A stretch of 31,633 bases of DNA from Gemmatimonadota bacterium (GTDB lineage: Bacteria > Gemmatimonadota > Gemmatimonadetes > Longimicrobiales > RSA9): contig JADGGV010000005.1 of assembly GCA_019689775.1 (NCBI GenBank), forward strand, positions 1-31,633, in the 5' to 3' direction. Below, piece after piece: positions 16,049 to 24,667 of this stretch (position 1 is the first letter of the stretch; every line of letters begins with the position of its first letter). The translations under genes and the position numbers were made by a program. Below the pieces are notes generated by a model. The model saw only the letters and a program-made list of their open reading frames with translations. It had not been told where the DNA came from and searched no databases.

Positions 16049-16984
16049 ATGAAAACCCTGGCGTATCTCTGCTACGGCTCGGGACCCCATTACGATGAGC
16101 TCGTCTTCTCGGTCCTGTCGGCCGTCCACAGGCTTCGCGGTGCACGCACACCGTGCCGCATCGTCGTCTACACCGATACCCCCGGGGCCTTCCACGACCT
16201 GCCGGTCCAGACCGAGGTCCTCAGCGAGCAGACCCTCAAGGAATGGACGGGTCCGTTCGGCTACCAGTACCGTCGAAAGATCCTCGTCGTCAAGGATGCA
16301 CTGGAGCGATTCGGCGGCCGATTGCTCTTCGTCGACTGCGACACCTACTTTGCGCGTCACCCGGACAGAGCATTCGCTGCGGTACGTCCCGGCCACACGC
16401 TCATGCACATCGCGGAATACTGTCTGCGTGACCGCTCCGGGTGGAAGCTGGCGGCCGGCCTGCTAGACGTGGATCTGCGCGATCTATCCGGCCGCCGTTG
16501 GCAGATGACGCCCACCACCGCGATGTTCAACTCCGGGGTCATCGGGCTGCACGAGTCGGCCCTCCCCTTGCTGGACGAAGTGATTCACCTGAACGACGAG
16601 ATCTATTCACATGTCCCGTTGACGAACATCGAGCAGTTCGCGTTCTCCGTCTGTCTGAGCCGACACACACGGCTGCACCAGGCATACAGGGTGGTCCACC
16701 ACTACTGGCATCCCGCGGAGCGCGAGCCCTTCCATCGGCATCTCGCGCAGATCCTGCACGATGAGACGATCGCCTCTCCCGAGGAGCGGTTCCGCCGACT
16801 CTGGCCGCATCGCCCCGGGCAGGGTGTACGGGCGCGCCCATTCAAGCGGCCGGTGAAGACGGGGGTGCGGGCCGAGGTCGTTCGGGCGCTCCACTGGACG
16901 GCGAAGTCGTCGGGTTTGCTGGGCGTGATGAAGGTTGCGGCCTCGGCGGCACGCCGTCGCCAGAGACGCCTCTCCCCCCGCTGA
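16049..16984 (+). CDS. Putative glycosyltransferase with DxD motif
   Basis: The 311-aa protein begins KTLAYLCYGSGPHYDELVFS and has LLFVDCDTYF at about 91-100, whose Asp-Cys-Asp is a DxD metal site. The later stretch TTAMFNSGVIGLH fits the NxGV-type segment of GT8-like retaining transferases. I assign it as a nucleotide-diphospho-sugar transferase without a firm family. The C-terminus (about 265-311) is basic and may touch the membrane. Its base composition looks lower in G+C than its neighbours and a 301-base gap precedes it, so it may be a later arrival. It ends 94 bases before the carbamoyltransferase start. Donor sugar unknown. Confidence 0.7.
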   Translation: MKTLAYLCYGSGPHYDELVFSVLSAVHRLRGARTPCRIVVYTDTPGAFHDLPVQTEVLSEQTLKEWTGPFGYQYRRKILVVKDALERFGGRLLFVDCDTYFARHPDRAFAAVRPGHTLMHIAEYCLRDRSGWKLAAGLLDVDLRDLSGRRWQMTPTTAMFNSGVIGLHESALPLLDEVIHLNDEIYSHVPLTNIEQFAFSVCLSRHTRLHQAYRVVHHYWHPAEREPFHRHLAQILHDETIASPEERFRRLWPHRPGQGVRARPFKRPVKTGVRAEVVRALHWTAKSSGLLGVMKVAASAARRRQRRLSPR

Positions 16985-17078
16985 GCGACGGCTCGAGCCG
17001 CCGCCGACGCTGCCCGCCTGCGCGCTCGCCGCCAGATCGATGTCGGTCCCCCACGTCGAACGAAGCGCCTCACGACAG

Positions 17079-18932
17079 ATGCCTCGCTACGTCCTCGGAA
17101 TTTCCGCGTACTATCACGATTCGGCCGCGGCGCTGCTGGGTGACGGCCGCATCGTCGCGGCCGCGCAGGAGGAGCGGTTTAGCCGGCGGAAGCACGACCT
17201 GCGCTTTCCGGTGAAGGCCGTGGCCTACTGTCTCGAGGAGGCCGGCATCGGCCCGGGGGACGTGGAGTTCGCGGTGTTCTACGAGAAGCCGTTCACGAAG
17301 TTCGAGCGGCTGCTGGAGACGTACCTCGCGTTCGCGCCGCGCGGCTTCCGGGCGTTCCGCCAGGCGTTCCCGCAGTGGGCGAAGCGGAAGCTGAAGCTGA
17401 GGGCGGAGCTGCTTCGGGAGCTGGGACCGGCGTTCCGGGGTCGGCTCCTGTTCGCCGACCACCATGAGTCGCACGCGGCCAGCGCCTTCTTCCCCAGCCC
17501 GTTCCACGAGGCCGCGATCCTCACCCTCGATGCGGTCGGCGAGTGGGCGACGAGCAGCCTCGGGAGCGGCCGGGGCGAGCGCATCGAACTCACCCGCGAG
17601 CTGCGGTTCCCGCACTCGCTCGGAATGCTCTACTCCGCGTTCACCTCCTACGCCGGGTTCAAGGTCAACTCCGGGGAATACAAGCTGATGGGGCTGGCGC
17701 CGTACGGCGAGCCCCGGTTCCTCGACCTCATCCTGGACCGGATCGTACGGGTCGAGGAGGACGGGTCGCTGTGGCTGGACATGAGCTACTTCGAGTACTG
17801 CCACGGCCTGACCATGACCTCGGAGAAGTTCCACCGCCTCTTCGGCGGCCCGCCGCGGAAGCCCGAGACGTTCATCACCCAGAAGGAGATGGACCTGGCG
17901 GCGTCGATCCAGCGAGTGACCGAGGAAGTCGTCCTCCGGGCCGCTCGTTACGCGCATCGGCTCACGGGCTCGCGACGCCTGGTCCTGGCGGGCGGCGTGG
18001 CGCTCAACTGCGTCGCGAACGGTCGGCTCCTCCGCGAGGGCCCGTTCGAGGAGCTATGGGTGCAGCCGGCGGCCGGGGACGCGGGGGGTGCATTGGGGGC
18101 AGCGCTGCTGGTCTGGCATCATTACCTGGGGAATCCGCGCGAGGTGGACCCTCGCGATGGGCAGCAGGGATCGCTGCTGGGGCCGTCCTTCGACAACCGG
18201 GAGATCGGGCTGTTCCTGGACTCGGTGGGCGCCCGCCACGACTACGTCCCCGCCGAGGAGGCGCTGCTCGAGCGGGTCGCCGGCTGGCTGAAGGACGAGA
18301 AGGTCGTGGGGTGGTTCCACGGCCGGATGGAGTACGGCCCCCGCGCGCTCGGATCCCGGAGCATCATCGGCGACGCGCGGTCGCCGCGCATGCAGCAGGT
18401 CATGAACCTGAAGATCAAGTTCCGCGAATCGTTCCGGCCGTTCGCGCCGTGCGTGCTCCGGGAGCACGCCAGCGAGGTCTTCGACGTCCCGGCCGGCCTG
18501 GACAGCCCGTACATGCTGATCGTGGCGCCGGTCCGGGAGGAGCTGCGTGTGCCGCTCGGTCCGGAGGAGCGGCGGAAGCTGGAGGACCCCGATCTCAGGA
18601 CCCGGGTCTCGGTGCCCCGCTCGGTGGTCCCCGCCATCACCCACGTGGACTACTCCGCACGCATTCAGACGGTGGACGAGGAGCGGCACGGACGCTTCTA
18701 TCGACTCCTGCGACGATTCCACGAGGCGACCGGCTGTCCCACGATCGTGAACACCAGCTTCAACATCCGTGGCGAGCCGATCGTCTGCACGCCCGAGGAT
18801 GCGTTCCGCTGTTTCATGGCGACGGACATGGATTGCCTCGTCCTGGAGAATCACCTGGTGGTGAAGGAGCAGCAGCCGACGGACTGGCTGCGCAGCCGCG
18901 AGGCATACATGGCTCGATACGAGCTGGATTGA
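17079..18932 (+). CDS. Carbamoyltransferase (NodU/CmcH/SxtI family)
   Basis: The 617-aa protein has the full two-domain layout. The N-terminal Kae1-like domain shows ISAYYHDSAAALL at 8-20, HHESHAASAFF at about 128-138, LTLDAVGEW and YSAFTSYAGFKVNSGEYKLM. The C-terminal domain shows GRMEYGPRALGSRSI near 415-429 and NTSFNIRGEPIVCTPEDAFR near 557-576. The family makes carbamoyl-adenylate from carbamoyl phosphate and ATP and transfers the carbamoyl group to a hydroxyl, as on Nod factors, cephamycin or saxitoxin. Here the acceptor is probably a sugar of the glycan. ATG 17079 gives the canonical N-terminus; ATG 17040 in frame would add 13 residues. The next gene follows after 4 bases. Confidence 0.92.
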   Translation: MPRYVLGISAYYHDSAAALLGDGRIVAAAQEERFSRRKHDLRFPVKAVAYCLEEAGIGPGDVEFAVFYEKPFTKFERLLETYLAFAPRGFRAFRQAFPQWAKRKLKLRAELLRELGPAFRGRLLFADHHESHAASAFFPSPFHEAAILTLDAVGEWATSSLGSGRGERIELTRELRFPHSLGMLYSAFTSYAGFKVNSGEYKLMGLAPYGEPRFLDLILDRIVRVEEDGSLWLDMSYFEYCHGLTMTSEKFHRLFGGPPRKPETFITQKEMDLAASIQRVTEEVVLRAARYAHRLTGSRRLVLAGGVALNCVANGRLLREGPFEELWVQPAAGDAGGALGAALLVWHHYLGNPREVDPRDGQQGSLLGPSFDNREIGLFLDSVGARHDYVPAEEALLERVAGWLKDEKVVGWFHGRMEYGPRALGSRSIIGDARSPRMQQVMNLKIKFRESFRPFAPCVLREHASEVFDVPAGLDSPYMLIVAPVREELRVPLGPEERRKLEDPDLRTRVSVPRSVVPAITHVDYSARIQTVDEERHGRFYRLLRRFHEATGCPTIVNTSFNIRGEPIVCTPEDAFRCFMATDMDCLVLENHLVVKEQQPTDWLRSREAYMARYELD

Positions 18933-18936
18933 ACCG

Positions 18937-19494
18937 ATGCTGCTGCCACCGTCTGCACGTCGGGGCCATCTGAGGAGCTTCGGGCTCGCATGGATGGTTC
19001 TTCTCGGGATCCCGGCGATGATCGTCTGCGTAGTCGCGCCCGCGCGTCCGGGCCCCGCGCTCGTGCTCGCGACGCTGGCCGGTGCACTGCTGGGCTGGAT
19101 CACCGTGGCGCGGCCCTCGGTCTGGGCGGGGCCGTACCGGGTCTGGAACGCGCTGGCGCGCCACGCGCGGTCGGCGGTGCTGTTCTACCTTCTGGCCCTC
19201 TGCTACTTCCTGGTCTTCCCGGTGGCGGGTCGCGCCGGCTCCCGGCTCGTGCTCGGCCGTGACAGGGGGCGCGGCTCCATGTGGACCCCCCGAACGGCGC
19301 TCGAGCGCGGCGCGTACCTCGCCGAAGGTCACTTCGCTCCGAGCCGGACACCGGATGGCGCCCGAGGTTACCTGGGTTGGCTCAGCCGTTCGGGCAACTG
19401 GTGGGCGCTCGGGATCTTTGCGTTCCTCAAGCTGATCGCGGCACACAGCCCGTCGCACGGGCGGCCGCCCGCGAACATCTACACCCTCTACTGA
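18937..19494 (+). CDS. Small membrane protein, SxtJ-like fused to DUF5989-like tail
   Basis: The 185-aa protein has about three hydrophobic segments in its first 95 residues (about 12-32, 35-55, 66-92). A soluble stretch with SMWTPR at about 113-118 follows, then a fourth hydrophobic segment (about 150-165, SGNWWALGIFAFLKLI) and the ending ANIYTLY. The first part resembles SxtJ, the small membrane protein found next to the SxtI carbamoyltransferase in the saxitoxin cluster. The last 40 residues resemble DUF5989 proteins of about 50 aa, which often end in IYTLF and lie in the same neighbourhood. If so, two normally separate genes are fused. It starts 4 bases after the carbamoyltransferase gene, so a role in that modification is likely. 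Function is not established. Confidence 0.68.
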   Translation: MLLPPSARRGHLRSFGLAWMVLLGIPAMIVCVVAPARPGPALVLATLAGALLGWITVARPSVWAGPYRVWNALARHARSAVLFYLLALCYFLVFPVAGRAGSRLVLGRDRGRGSMWTPRTALERGAYLAEGHFAPSRTPDGARGYLGWLSRSGNWWALGIFAFLKLIAAHSPSHGRPPANIYTLY

Positions 19495-19531
19495 GCGCCG
19501 GGGTCGGCGGCTATGCCCGACGCCCGGGTCA

Positions 19532-19550
19532 CGCCTCCGCCGGGGAGGCG
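19532..19550 (+). other. Hairpin after the SxtJ-like gene
   Basis: CGCCTCC at 19532-19538 and GGAGGCG at 19544-19550 form a perfect 7-bp stem with a 5-base loop, 38 bases after the stop at 19494. No T-run follows. The rest of the 240-base gap up to the Gmd start shows no gene. It could be a weak or factor-assisted terminator, or chance in such G+C-rich sequence. Confidence 0.25.
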
Positions 19551-19734
19551 ACGCCGGCGTTCGACGTGCACGCGCGATCACGGCGCCTGCCGCCGCGGGG
19601 CTCGCCGCGTCGCGGCGCCGATCGACCCGCCGCACCGCGGCGGCCGTCGGGGCCTCCTCCGAGAGATCGCTCCTGCGTGAGCCAGCCGAACCGGCTTCCT
19701 CGCGGTACCTCCTCGAACACCCGGAAGGTGGTGT

Positions 19735-20820
19735 GTGCCCAGGGCGCTGATCACCGGGATCACCGGACAGGACGGGTCGTACCTCGCCGAGCTGTTGCTC
19801 TCGAAGGGGTACGAGGTGCACGGGCTGATCCGGCGCGCATCGACGTTCAACACGTCGCGGATCAGCCACATCTATCAGGACCCGCACGAGCCCGGTGCGA
19901 TGCTGTTCCTCCACTATGGCGACCTCGCCAACCTCGAGCAGTTGTCGCACCTGATCTACAACATCCGCCCAGACGAGATCTATCATCTCGGCGCCCAGAG
20001 CCACGTGATGGTCAGCTTCGACATGCCGGAGTACACGGGCGACGTCACCGGGCTCGGCACCACCCGCCTGCTTCAGGCGATCTGCCGGAGCGGGATCCGC
20101 ACGCGCTACTACCAGGCCTCGAGCAGCGAGATGTTCGGCGACGCGCTGCCACCGCAGAGCGAGCGGACGCCGTTCCAGCCGCGCAGCCCCTACGCGGCCG
20201 CGAAGCTCTACGCCTACTGGATAGTGCGCACGTACCGGCGTGCGTACGGCCTCTTCGCCTGCAACGGCATCCTCTTCAACCACGAGAGCCCGCGGCGGGG
20301 CGAGACGTTCGTCACGCGCAAGATCACGCGGGCCGTGGCGGCGATCGTGGCCGGGCGGCAGGACAGGCTCTACCTGGGGAACCTGGACGCGCGCCGGGAC
20401 TGGGGGTACGCCCCCGAATACGTCGAGGCGATGTGGCGGATCCTCCAGCAGGACACCCCCGACGACTACGTCATCGGGACCGGTGAGGCGCACACGGTGT
20501 GGGAATTCGCGCAGGAGGCCTTCGGCTACGTGGGGCTCGACGCCGCCGATTACGTGGTCGTGGACCCCCGCTACCAGCGCCCGCTGGACGTCGACTGGCT
20601 GCTGGCCGATGCGAGCCGAGCCCGCCAGCGGCTGGGATGGAGTCCGCGCATCAGCTTCCGCGAGCTCGTCCGGATCATGGTCGACGCCGACATGGAAGCG
20701 ATCGGGTTGGAGCCGATCGGCGAGGGCATGCGGATCCTGGCGGAGAAGTTCCCCGAATGGCACCAGTGGGGGCTGAGCGTGACCGCCGTCCTCCAGGGCA
20801 GCGGCCGTGGCGTGGAGTGA
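19735..20820 (+). CDS. gmd: GDP-mannose 4,6-dehydratase
   Basis: The 361-aa protein converts GDP-D-mannose to GDP-4-keto-6-deoxymannose, the first committed step to GDP-L-fucose. The N-terminus has the near-invariant TGITGQDGSYLAELL (residues 7-21) and GLIRRASTFNTSRI (30-43). The catalytic region has SSSEMFGD (Ser129-131, Glu132) and Tyr153-x3-Lys157 in SPYAAAK. The segment NHESPRRGETFVTRKITRA, conserved in Gmd, is also present. Length matches the family. Translation begins at GTG 19735, which gives the expected N-terminus. Purine-rich GGAAGG lies about 6 bases upstream. The Fcl gene follows after 34 bases, completing the pathway. Confidence 0.95.
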   Translation: MPRALITGITGQDGSYLAELLLSKGYEVHGLIRRASTFNTSRISHIYQDPHEPGAMLFLHYGDLANLEQLSHLIYNIRPDEIYHLGAQSHVMVSFDMPEYTGDVTGLGTTRLLQAICRSGIRTRYYQASSSEMFGDALPPQSERTPFQPRSPYAAAKLYAYWIVRTYRRAYGLFACNGILFNHESPRRGETFVTRKITRAVAAIVAGRQDRLYLGNLDARRDWGYAPEYVEAMWRILQQDTPDDYVIGTGEAHTVWEFAQEAFGYVGLDAADYVVVDPRYQRPLDVDWLLADASRARQRLGWSPRISFRELVRIMVDADMEAIGLEPIGEGMRILAEKFPEWHQWGLSVTAVLQGSGRGVE

Positions 20821-20854
20821 GCGCCGCGCGACTTCGGGCGCAGGAGTGGACGAC

Positions 20855-21823
20855 ATGAGCGGGAAACGCGTTCTCGTCACGGGCGGCGCCGGATTCCTGG
20901 GCTCCTTCGTGGTCGAGCAGCTCCAGCGGACGGCGTGGTGCGGGGAGGTGATCGTGCCCCGGCGCCGGGACTACGACCTGCGCGACGCTGCCGCGGTGCT
21001 GCGGATGTATCGCGACGCGCGGCCCGAGATCGTAATCCATCTCGCGGCCTCGGTCGGTGGGATCGGCGCGAACCGGCGCAACCCCGCCGGCCTCTTCTAC
21101 GACAACCTCATCATGGGCGTGCAGGTGATGCACTACGCCCAGGTGGTCGGCGTGGAGAAGTTCGTGACCGTCGGCACGATCTGCTCGTACCCGAAGTACA
21201 CGCCCGTGCCGTTCCGCGAGGAGCGCCTCTGGGACGGCTACCCCGAGGAGACCAATGCCCCCTACGGCCTGGCGAAGAAGATGCTGCTCGTGCAGGCGCA
21301 GGCCTACCGGCAGCAATACGGCCTCAACGCCATCTACCTGCTGCCGGTGAACCTGTACGGCCCGCGCGACAACTTCGACCTGGAGACGAGCCACGTCATC
21401 CCGGCGATGGTGCGGAAGTTCATCGAGGCGCAGGAGCGTGCCTCGCCGGGCCGGCCGCCCACGGTCGTGCTGTGGGGCGACGGCACGCCGACCCGGGAGT
21501 TCCTCTACGTCGAGGACTGCGCGGAGGCGATCGTGCTCGCCACCGAGCGCTACAACAAGCCCGAGCCGGTCAACCTCGGGGCCGGCTTCGAGATCTCGAT
21601 CCGCGACCTCGCCCAACTCATCGCCGGCTGCACGGGCTTCCAGGGCACGATCCGCTGGGACCCGGACCAGCCCGGCGGCCAGCCGCGTCGCTGCCTGGAC
21701 ACGCAGCGCGCGGCGGCCGAGTTCGGCTGGGGCGCGCGCACCTCGCTCCTCGACGGCATCGAGAAGACGATCGCGTGGTTCCAGGCGCATCGGCGCGAGG
21801 CGGTGCCACATGCGCTCTCCTAG
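20855..21823 (+). CDS. fcl: GDP-L-fucose synthase
   Basis: The 322-aa extended SDR carries out the epimerisation and NADPH reduction of GDP-4-keto-6-deoxymannose to GDP-L-fucose. It shows GGAGFLGS at residues 10-17, AASVGGI at 65-71, the catalytic loop TICSYP (Cys110, Ser111), Tyr137-x3-Lys141 (YGLAK) and NLYGPRDNFD. All are typical of Fcl/WcaG. AGGAG at 20842-20846 supports the ATG at 20855; a frame opening 48 bases earlier overlaps the gmd stop and is less likely. The end overlaps the next glycosyltransferase by 14 bases. Together with gmd it shows that L-fucose, or a derivative of the shared keto intermediate, is a building block of the glycan. Confidence 0.93.
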   Translation: MSGKRVLVTGGAGFLGSFVVEQLQRTAWCGEVIVPRRRDYDLRDAAAVLRMYRDARPEIVIHLAASVGGIGANRRNPAGLFYDNLIMGVQVMHYAQVVGVEKFVTVGTICSYPKYTPVPFREERLWDGYPEETNAPYGLAKKMLLVQAQAYRQQYGLNAIYLLPVNLYGPRDNFDLETSHVIPAMVRKFIEAQERASPGRPPTVVLWGDGTPTREFLYVEDCAEAIVLATERYNKPEPVNLGAGFEISIRDLAQLIAGCTGFQGTIRWDPDQPGGQPRRCLDTQRAAAEFGWGARTSLLDGIEKTIAWFQAHRREAVPHALS

Positions 21824-22814
21824 CCTCCACGAGCTGCCGCCGCCGCCACCCGGGCGGACCGGCTGGCCGTGGACCGAGGAGACGCCACCGCTGCCGGCGC
21901 GGATGCCCGATGGCCGGGCCTGGCCGCGCATCAGCATCGTGACTCCGTCCTACAACCAGAGCGAGTTCCTCGAGGCAACGCTCCGGTCCGTGCTGCTCCA
22001 GGGGTACCCCGACCTCGAGTACGTCGTCGTCGATGGCGGGAGCACCGACGGGAGCGTGCAGATCATCGAGAAGTACTCGCCCTGGCTCGCCCATTGGACC
22101 AGCGAACCCGACCGCGGCCAGAGCCACGCCATCAACAAGGGATTCCGCCGGACGACCGGGGATGTGATGGCGTGGCTCAACAGCGACGACACCTACTACC
22201 CGGGCGCGCTGCGAACCGTGGCGACGGTCATGGCCGGCGAGCCGTGCGACATCGTGATCGGCGCCATAGACAAGGTCTTCGTCGACGCCTCGCAGGTCAG
22301 TTTCGTCGAACGCTCGTCCGCCACACGCGGAACGCCGCTCCACGCGCTGCCGATCTTCGCCGATGGGCGGCACGCCGCCTTCCATTTCCTGCAACCCCCG
22401 ATGTTCTGGCGGCGCGGGATGTGGGAGCGCACCGGTGAGCTCGACGAGCGCTACCATCACATCATGGACCTGGAGTGGTGCACACGCGCGTTCGCGCGTG
22501 GGGCCATCGTCGCCGCTAGAGACGAGGTTCTCGCCCGGTTCGCCTTGCACCCGGGCTCGAAGACCCACGACTTCCGATTCCGCAGCCCCCAGGAACGGCT
22601 GTTCATGTACCTGCGCTTCAGCCGCATGGAAGGCTTTCGCGCGGTGCCGTGCCTGTTGGCGGGGTTGCATGCCGCCGGTCGAACGCTGGCATGGCAGGCC
22701 AGGCGCCGCCGGGAGCAGGGACGGCGCCTCGAGGCGCTCGCCCTCCGCCTCGGTGGTTGGGTCATGCGCGGCATCCACCGCGGCGTGACCGGCGTGCTGT
22801 ACCGCGTCGCTTGA
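21810..22814 (+). CDS. Glycosyltransferase family 2
   Basis: The 334-aa protein has a Pro-rich N-terminal lead (about residues 1-38) and a GT2 core. The core includes ISIVTPSYNQSEFLEATLRS at 41-60, VVVDGGSTDGS at 72-82, the SHAINKGF segment and the metal-binding NSDD at 124-127. The QPPMFWRRGMWERTGELDE block near 205 and the DLEWCTRAF acceptor-side motif fit the family. It starts 14 bases inside the fcl gene, so the two are coupled. A fucosyl or related transferase role is possible from context only. A basic amphipathic C-terminus (about 275-334) may hold it at the membrane. Confidence 0.88.
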   Translation: MRSPSLHELPPPPPGRTGWPWTEETPPLPARMPDGRAWPRISIVTPSYNQSEFLEATLRSVLLQGYPDLEYVVVDGGSTDGSVQIIEKYSPWLAHWTSEPDRGQSHAINKGFRRTTGDVMAWLNSDDTYYPGALRTVATVMAGEPCDIVIGAIDKVFVDASQVSFVERSSATRGTPLHALPIFADGRHAAFHFLQPPMFWRRGMWERTGELDERYHHIMDLEWCTRAFARGAIVAARDEVLARFALHPGSKTHDFRFRSPQERLFMYLRFSRMEGFRAVPCLLAGLHAAGRTLAWQARRRREQGRRLEALALRLGGWVMRGIHRGVTGVLYRVA

Positions 22815-22832
22815 CGGCACGGGGTGAAACCG

Positions 22833-23759
22833 ATGCATCGCGCCAGCGCGTCTCTCGACGGGCCTGCGTCGATCGGGGCACCGGCCATCCATGGCGCCCC
22901 GCTCCGCAACCGCGTCGACCTGATCGGGATCGGGGTGCAGAAGGCCGCGACGAGCTGGATCTTCCGCTGCCTGGAGCAGCACCCCCAGATCCGAACCGCG
23001 CAGGTCGAGCGAGGAAGCGACAAGGAACTGAACTTCTTCAACCACGCCTACGAGTTCGGCTACACCTGGTACCACCGTGGCTTCTCGTTCGGGCCGTGGC
23101 GGACGCTCGAGTTCTCCACGCTCTACTTCCATGACCACGACGTGCCAGCACGCATTCACCGGTACAACCCCGATGTCCGTCTGATCCTCTCGCTCCGTAA
23201 CCCGATCGACCGCGCATATTCACAGCACCGCTTCGAGGTCAGCCGGCGCCGGGTCCCGGCAGGCTTGTACGAGTTCTGGGCCGCCGCCGAGCAGAACCCG
23301 AGCTACATCGAGATGGGGCTGTACGCCACCCACCTTACGCGTTGGCTGGAGTATTTCCCGCTCGAGCAGATCTGCATCGTCGACTACGATGAGATCCGCG
23401 CGGAGCCGGCGGGTGTGCTCCGTCGCCTGTTCGAGTTCGCCGGCGTCGATGCGTCGGTCGAGCCTGCGCTCGTGCACGGGCGCGTCAACGTGACCGCCGT
23501 CCCCCGAAACCGGCTGCTGACGGCGTTCACCTCGGGCTCCGCCAGGGTCGTGCGGACCGTCCTCGGGGATGCCGCGGTGAAGACGCTGCGCGCGGCGCGG
23601 CCCGTCGACTATCTCCGTCGCCGCAACCGCGTGGAGCTGGACGCGCGTGTCGTTCCGCCGCTGACGCCGCAGGATCGCGCGCGCCTGCGCGCGGTCTTCT
23701 CGCCCGACATCGAGCGCCTGGAGGCGCTCCTCTCGCGCGATCTATCCCACTGGGTGTGA
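22833..23759 (+). CDS. Sulfotransferase (first of four)
   Basis: The 308-aa protein carries both PAPS-binding signatures. The 5'-phosphosulfate loop is GVQKAATSW at residues 34-42, and the 3'-phosphate segment is LSLRNPIDRAYSQ at 119-131 with Arg122 and Ser130. The GSDKELNFFN segment (61-70) is the usual K/E-rich strip after the first helix in NodH- and heparan-type enzymes. It should transfer sulfate from PAPS to a sugar hydroxyl. GGGGTGA just before the ATG at 22833 supports that start; an in-frame GTG at 22824 would add 3 residues. It follows the GT2 gene by 18 bases. The acceptor is unknown. Confidence 0.88.
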   Translation: MHRASASLDGPASIGAPAIHGAPLRNRVDLIGIGVQKAATSWIFRCLEQHPQIRTAQVERGSDKELNFFNHAYEFGYTWYHRGFSFGPWRTLEFSTLYFHDHDVPARIHRYNPDVRLILSLRNPIDRAYSQHRFEVSRRRVPAGLYEFWAAAEQNPSYIEMGLYATHLTRWLEYFPLEQICIVDYDEIRAEPAGVLRRLFEFAGVDASVEPALVHGRVNVTAVPRNRLLTAFTSGSARVVRTVLGDAAVKTLRAARPVDYLRRRNRVELDARVVPPLTPQDRARLRAVFSPDIERLEALLSRDLSHWV

Positions 23760-24008
23760 TGCCGCGTCGTCGGCCGGCGGCGCGTGCACCCGGCCGGCTG
23801 GACCCCATCCTCACCACAACCGTGGCGTCGGGTTGGCACCGGCCGGGCTGGCGGTCGGGCCCGCCGGCACGCCGTGCTGGCGGCCGTTTCGGGATTGTCG
23901 GCCATCGAGGACGCTGAAGTCGGGGCGCGTGGCACGTTCGGCCACGACCTCGGCGTCGGTCGGGAAGGGACGAGGAACGGGCATTCCAACAATCATCGAG
24001 AGATCAAG

Positions 24009-24665
24009 ATGAAGCCGGATCGTGCAGCTCCCCTCGTTCTCGCATGCGCGATCGTCCTGACGGCGCGCGCAAAGCTGGTTGCCCAGTCGGCGAGCCCGGC
24101 GCCGCCGCCCCCGAGCCACGCGGAGTTCGTGATCCGGCCGGGAGACGCGCTGAAGATCTCCGTCTGGCCGGACGAGAAGCTCGGCGGGCAGTTCTCCGTC
24201 GAGGAGTCGGGTTACGTCTACCTGCCCGTCCTCGGCCGTGTGCAGGCGACGGGGGTCTCCCTCGAGGCGCTACGCGCGCGCCTGCGGGAGGGCTACGGCC
24301 AGCTCATCAAGTCGCCCGTGGTCACCGTGACGCCGGTGTTTCGCGTGGGCGTCACGGGCGCGGTGAACCGGCCGGGGCTCTACACCGTGGAGCCGACGAC
24401 CAATGTCTTCGACGTCTTGCTCCTCGCGGGCGGGTTCACGGGAAACGCGGCCGAGAACGACGTCCGGATCCTGCGCAACGGCGAAGTGCTGAAGCTCGAG
24501 GCGGGCAAGTCGATCGATACCGGCGACGCGCTCCAGGCCCTGGTCCTCCAATCCGGGGACAACATCGTGGTCCCGGCACGAAAGTCCATCCCCTGGAAGA
24601 CCCTGCTGGAGATCGCCCACACCGGTCTGCTCACGGCCAGCATCATTTACCGGCTGGCGCGATAG
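24009..24665 (+). CDS. Polysaccharide export outer-membrane protein (Wza/OPX-like, SLBB)
   Basis: The 218-aa protein has an N-terminal hydrophobic export signal (about 8-25), a Poly_export domain (about 38-112, opening with FVIRPGDALKISVW) and one SLBB domain (about 113-165, with VTGAVNRPGLYTVEPT). The end (about 195-218) contains a short hydrophobic helix. It belongs to the small OPX proteins that help glycans cross the outer membrane. The only candidate lipobox, VLAC ending at Cys13, sits too early and has hydrophobic residues after it, so lipidation is doubtful. No Wzc/PCP partner is visible. The 249 bases before it hold no gene, so it may have its own promoter; purine-rich GAGAGA precedes the ATG. 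It ends 2 bases before the GT4 gene. Confidence 0.87.
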   Translation: MKPDRAAPLVLACAIVLTARAKLVAQSASPAPPPPSHAEFVIRPGDALKISVWPDEKLGGQFSVEESGYVYLPVLGRVQATGVSLEALRARLREGYGQLIKSPVVTVTPVFRVGVTGAVNRPGLYTVEPTTNVFDVLLLAGGFTGNAAENDVRILRNGEVLKLEAGKSIDTGDALQALVLQSGDNIVVPARKSIPWKTLLEIAHTGLLTASIIYRLAR

Positions 24666-24667
24666 CC

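Noticed and set aside
23930..23944. TGGCACG before the OPX gene as a -24 element
   Set aside because: The bases at the -12 position are CA rather than GC.
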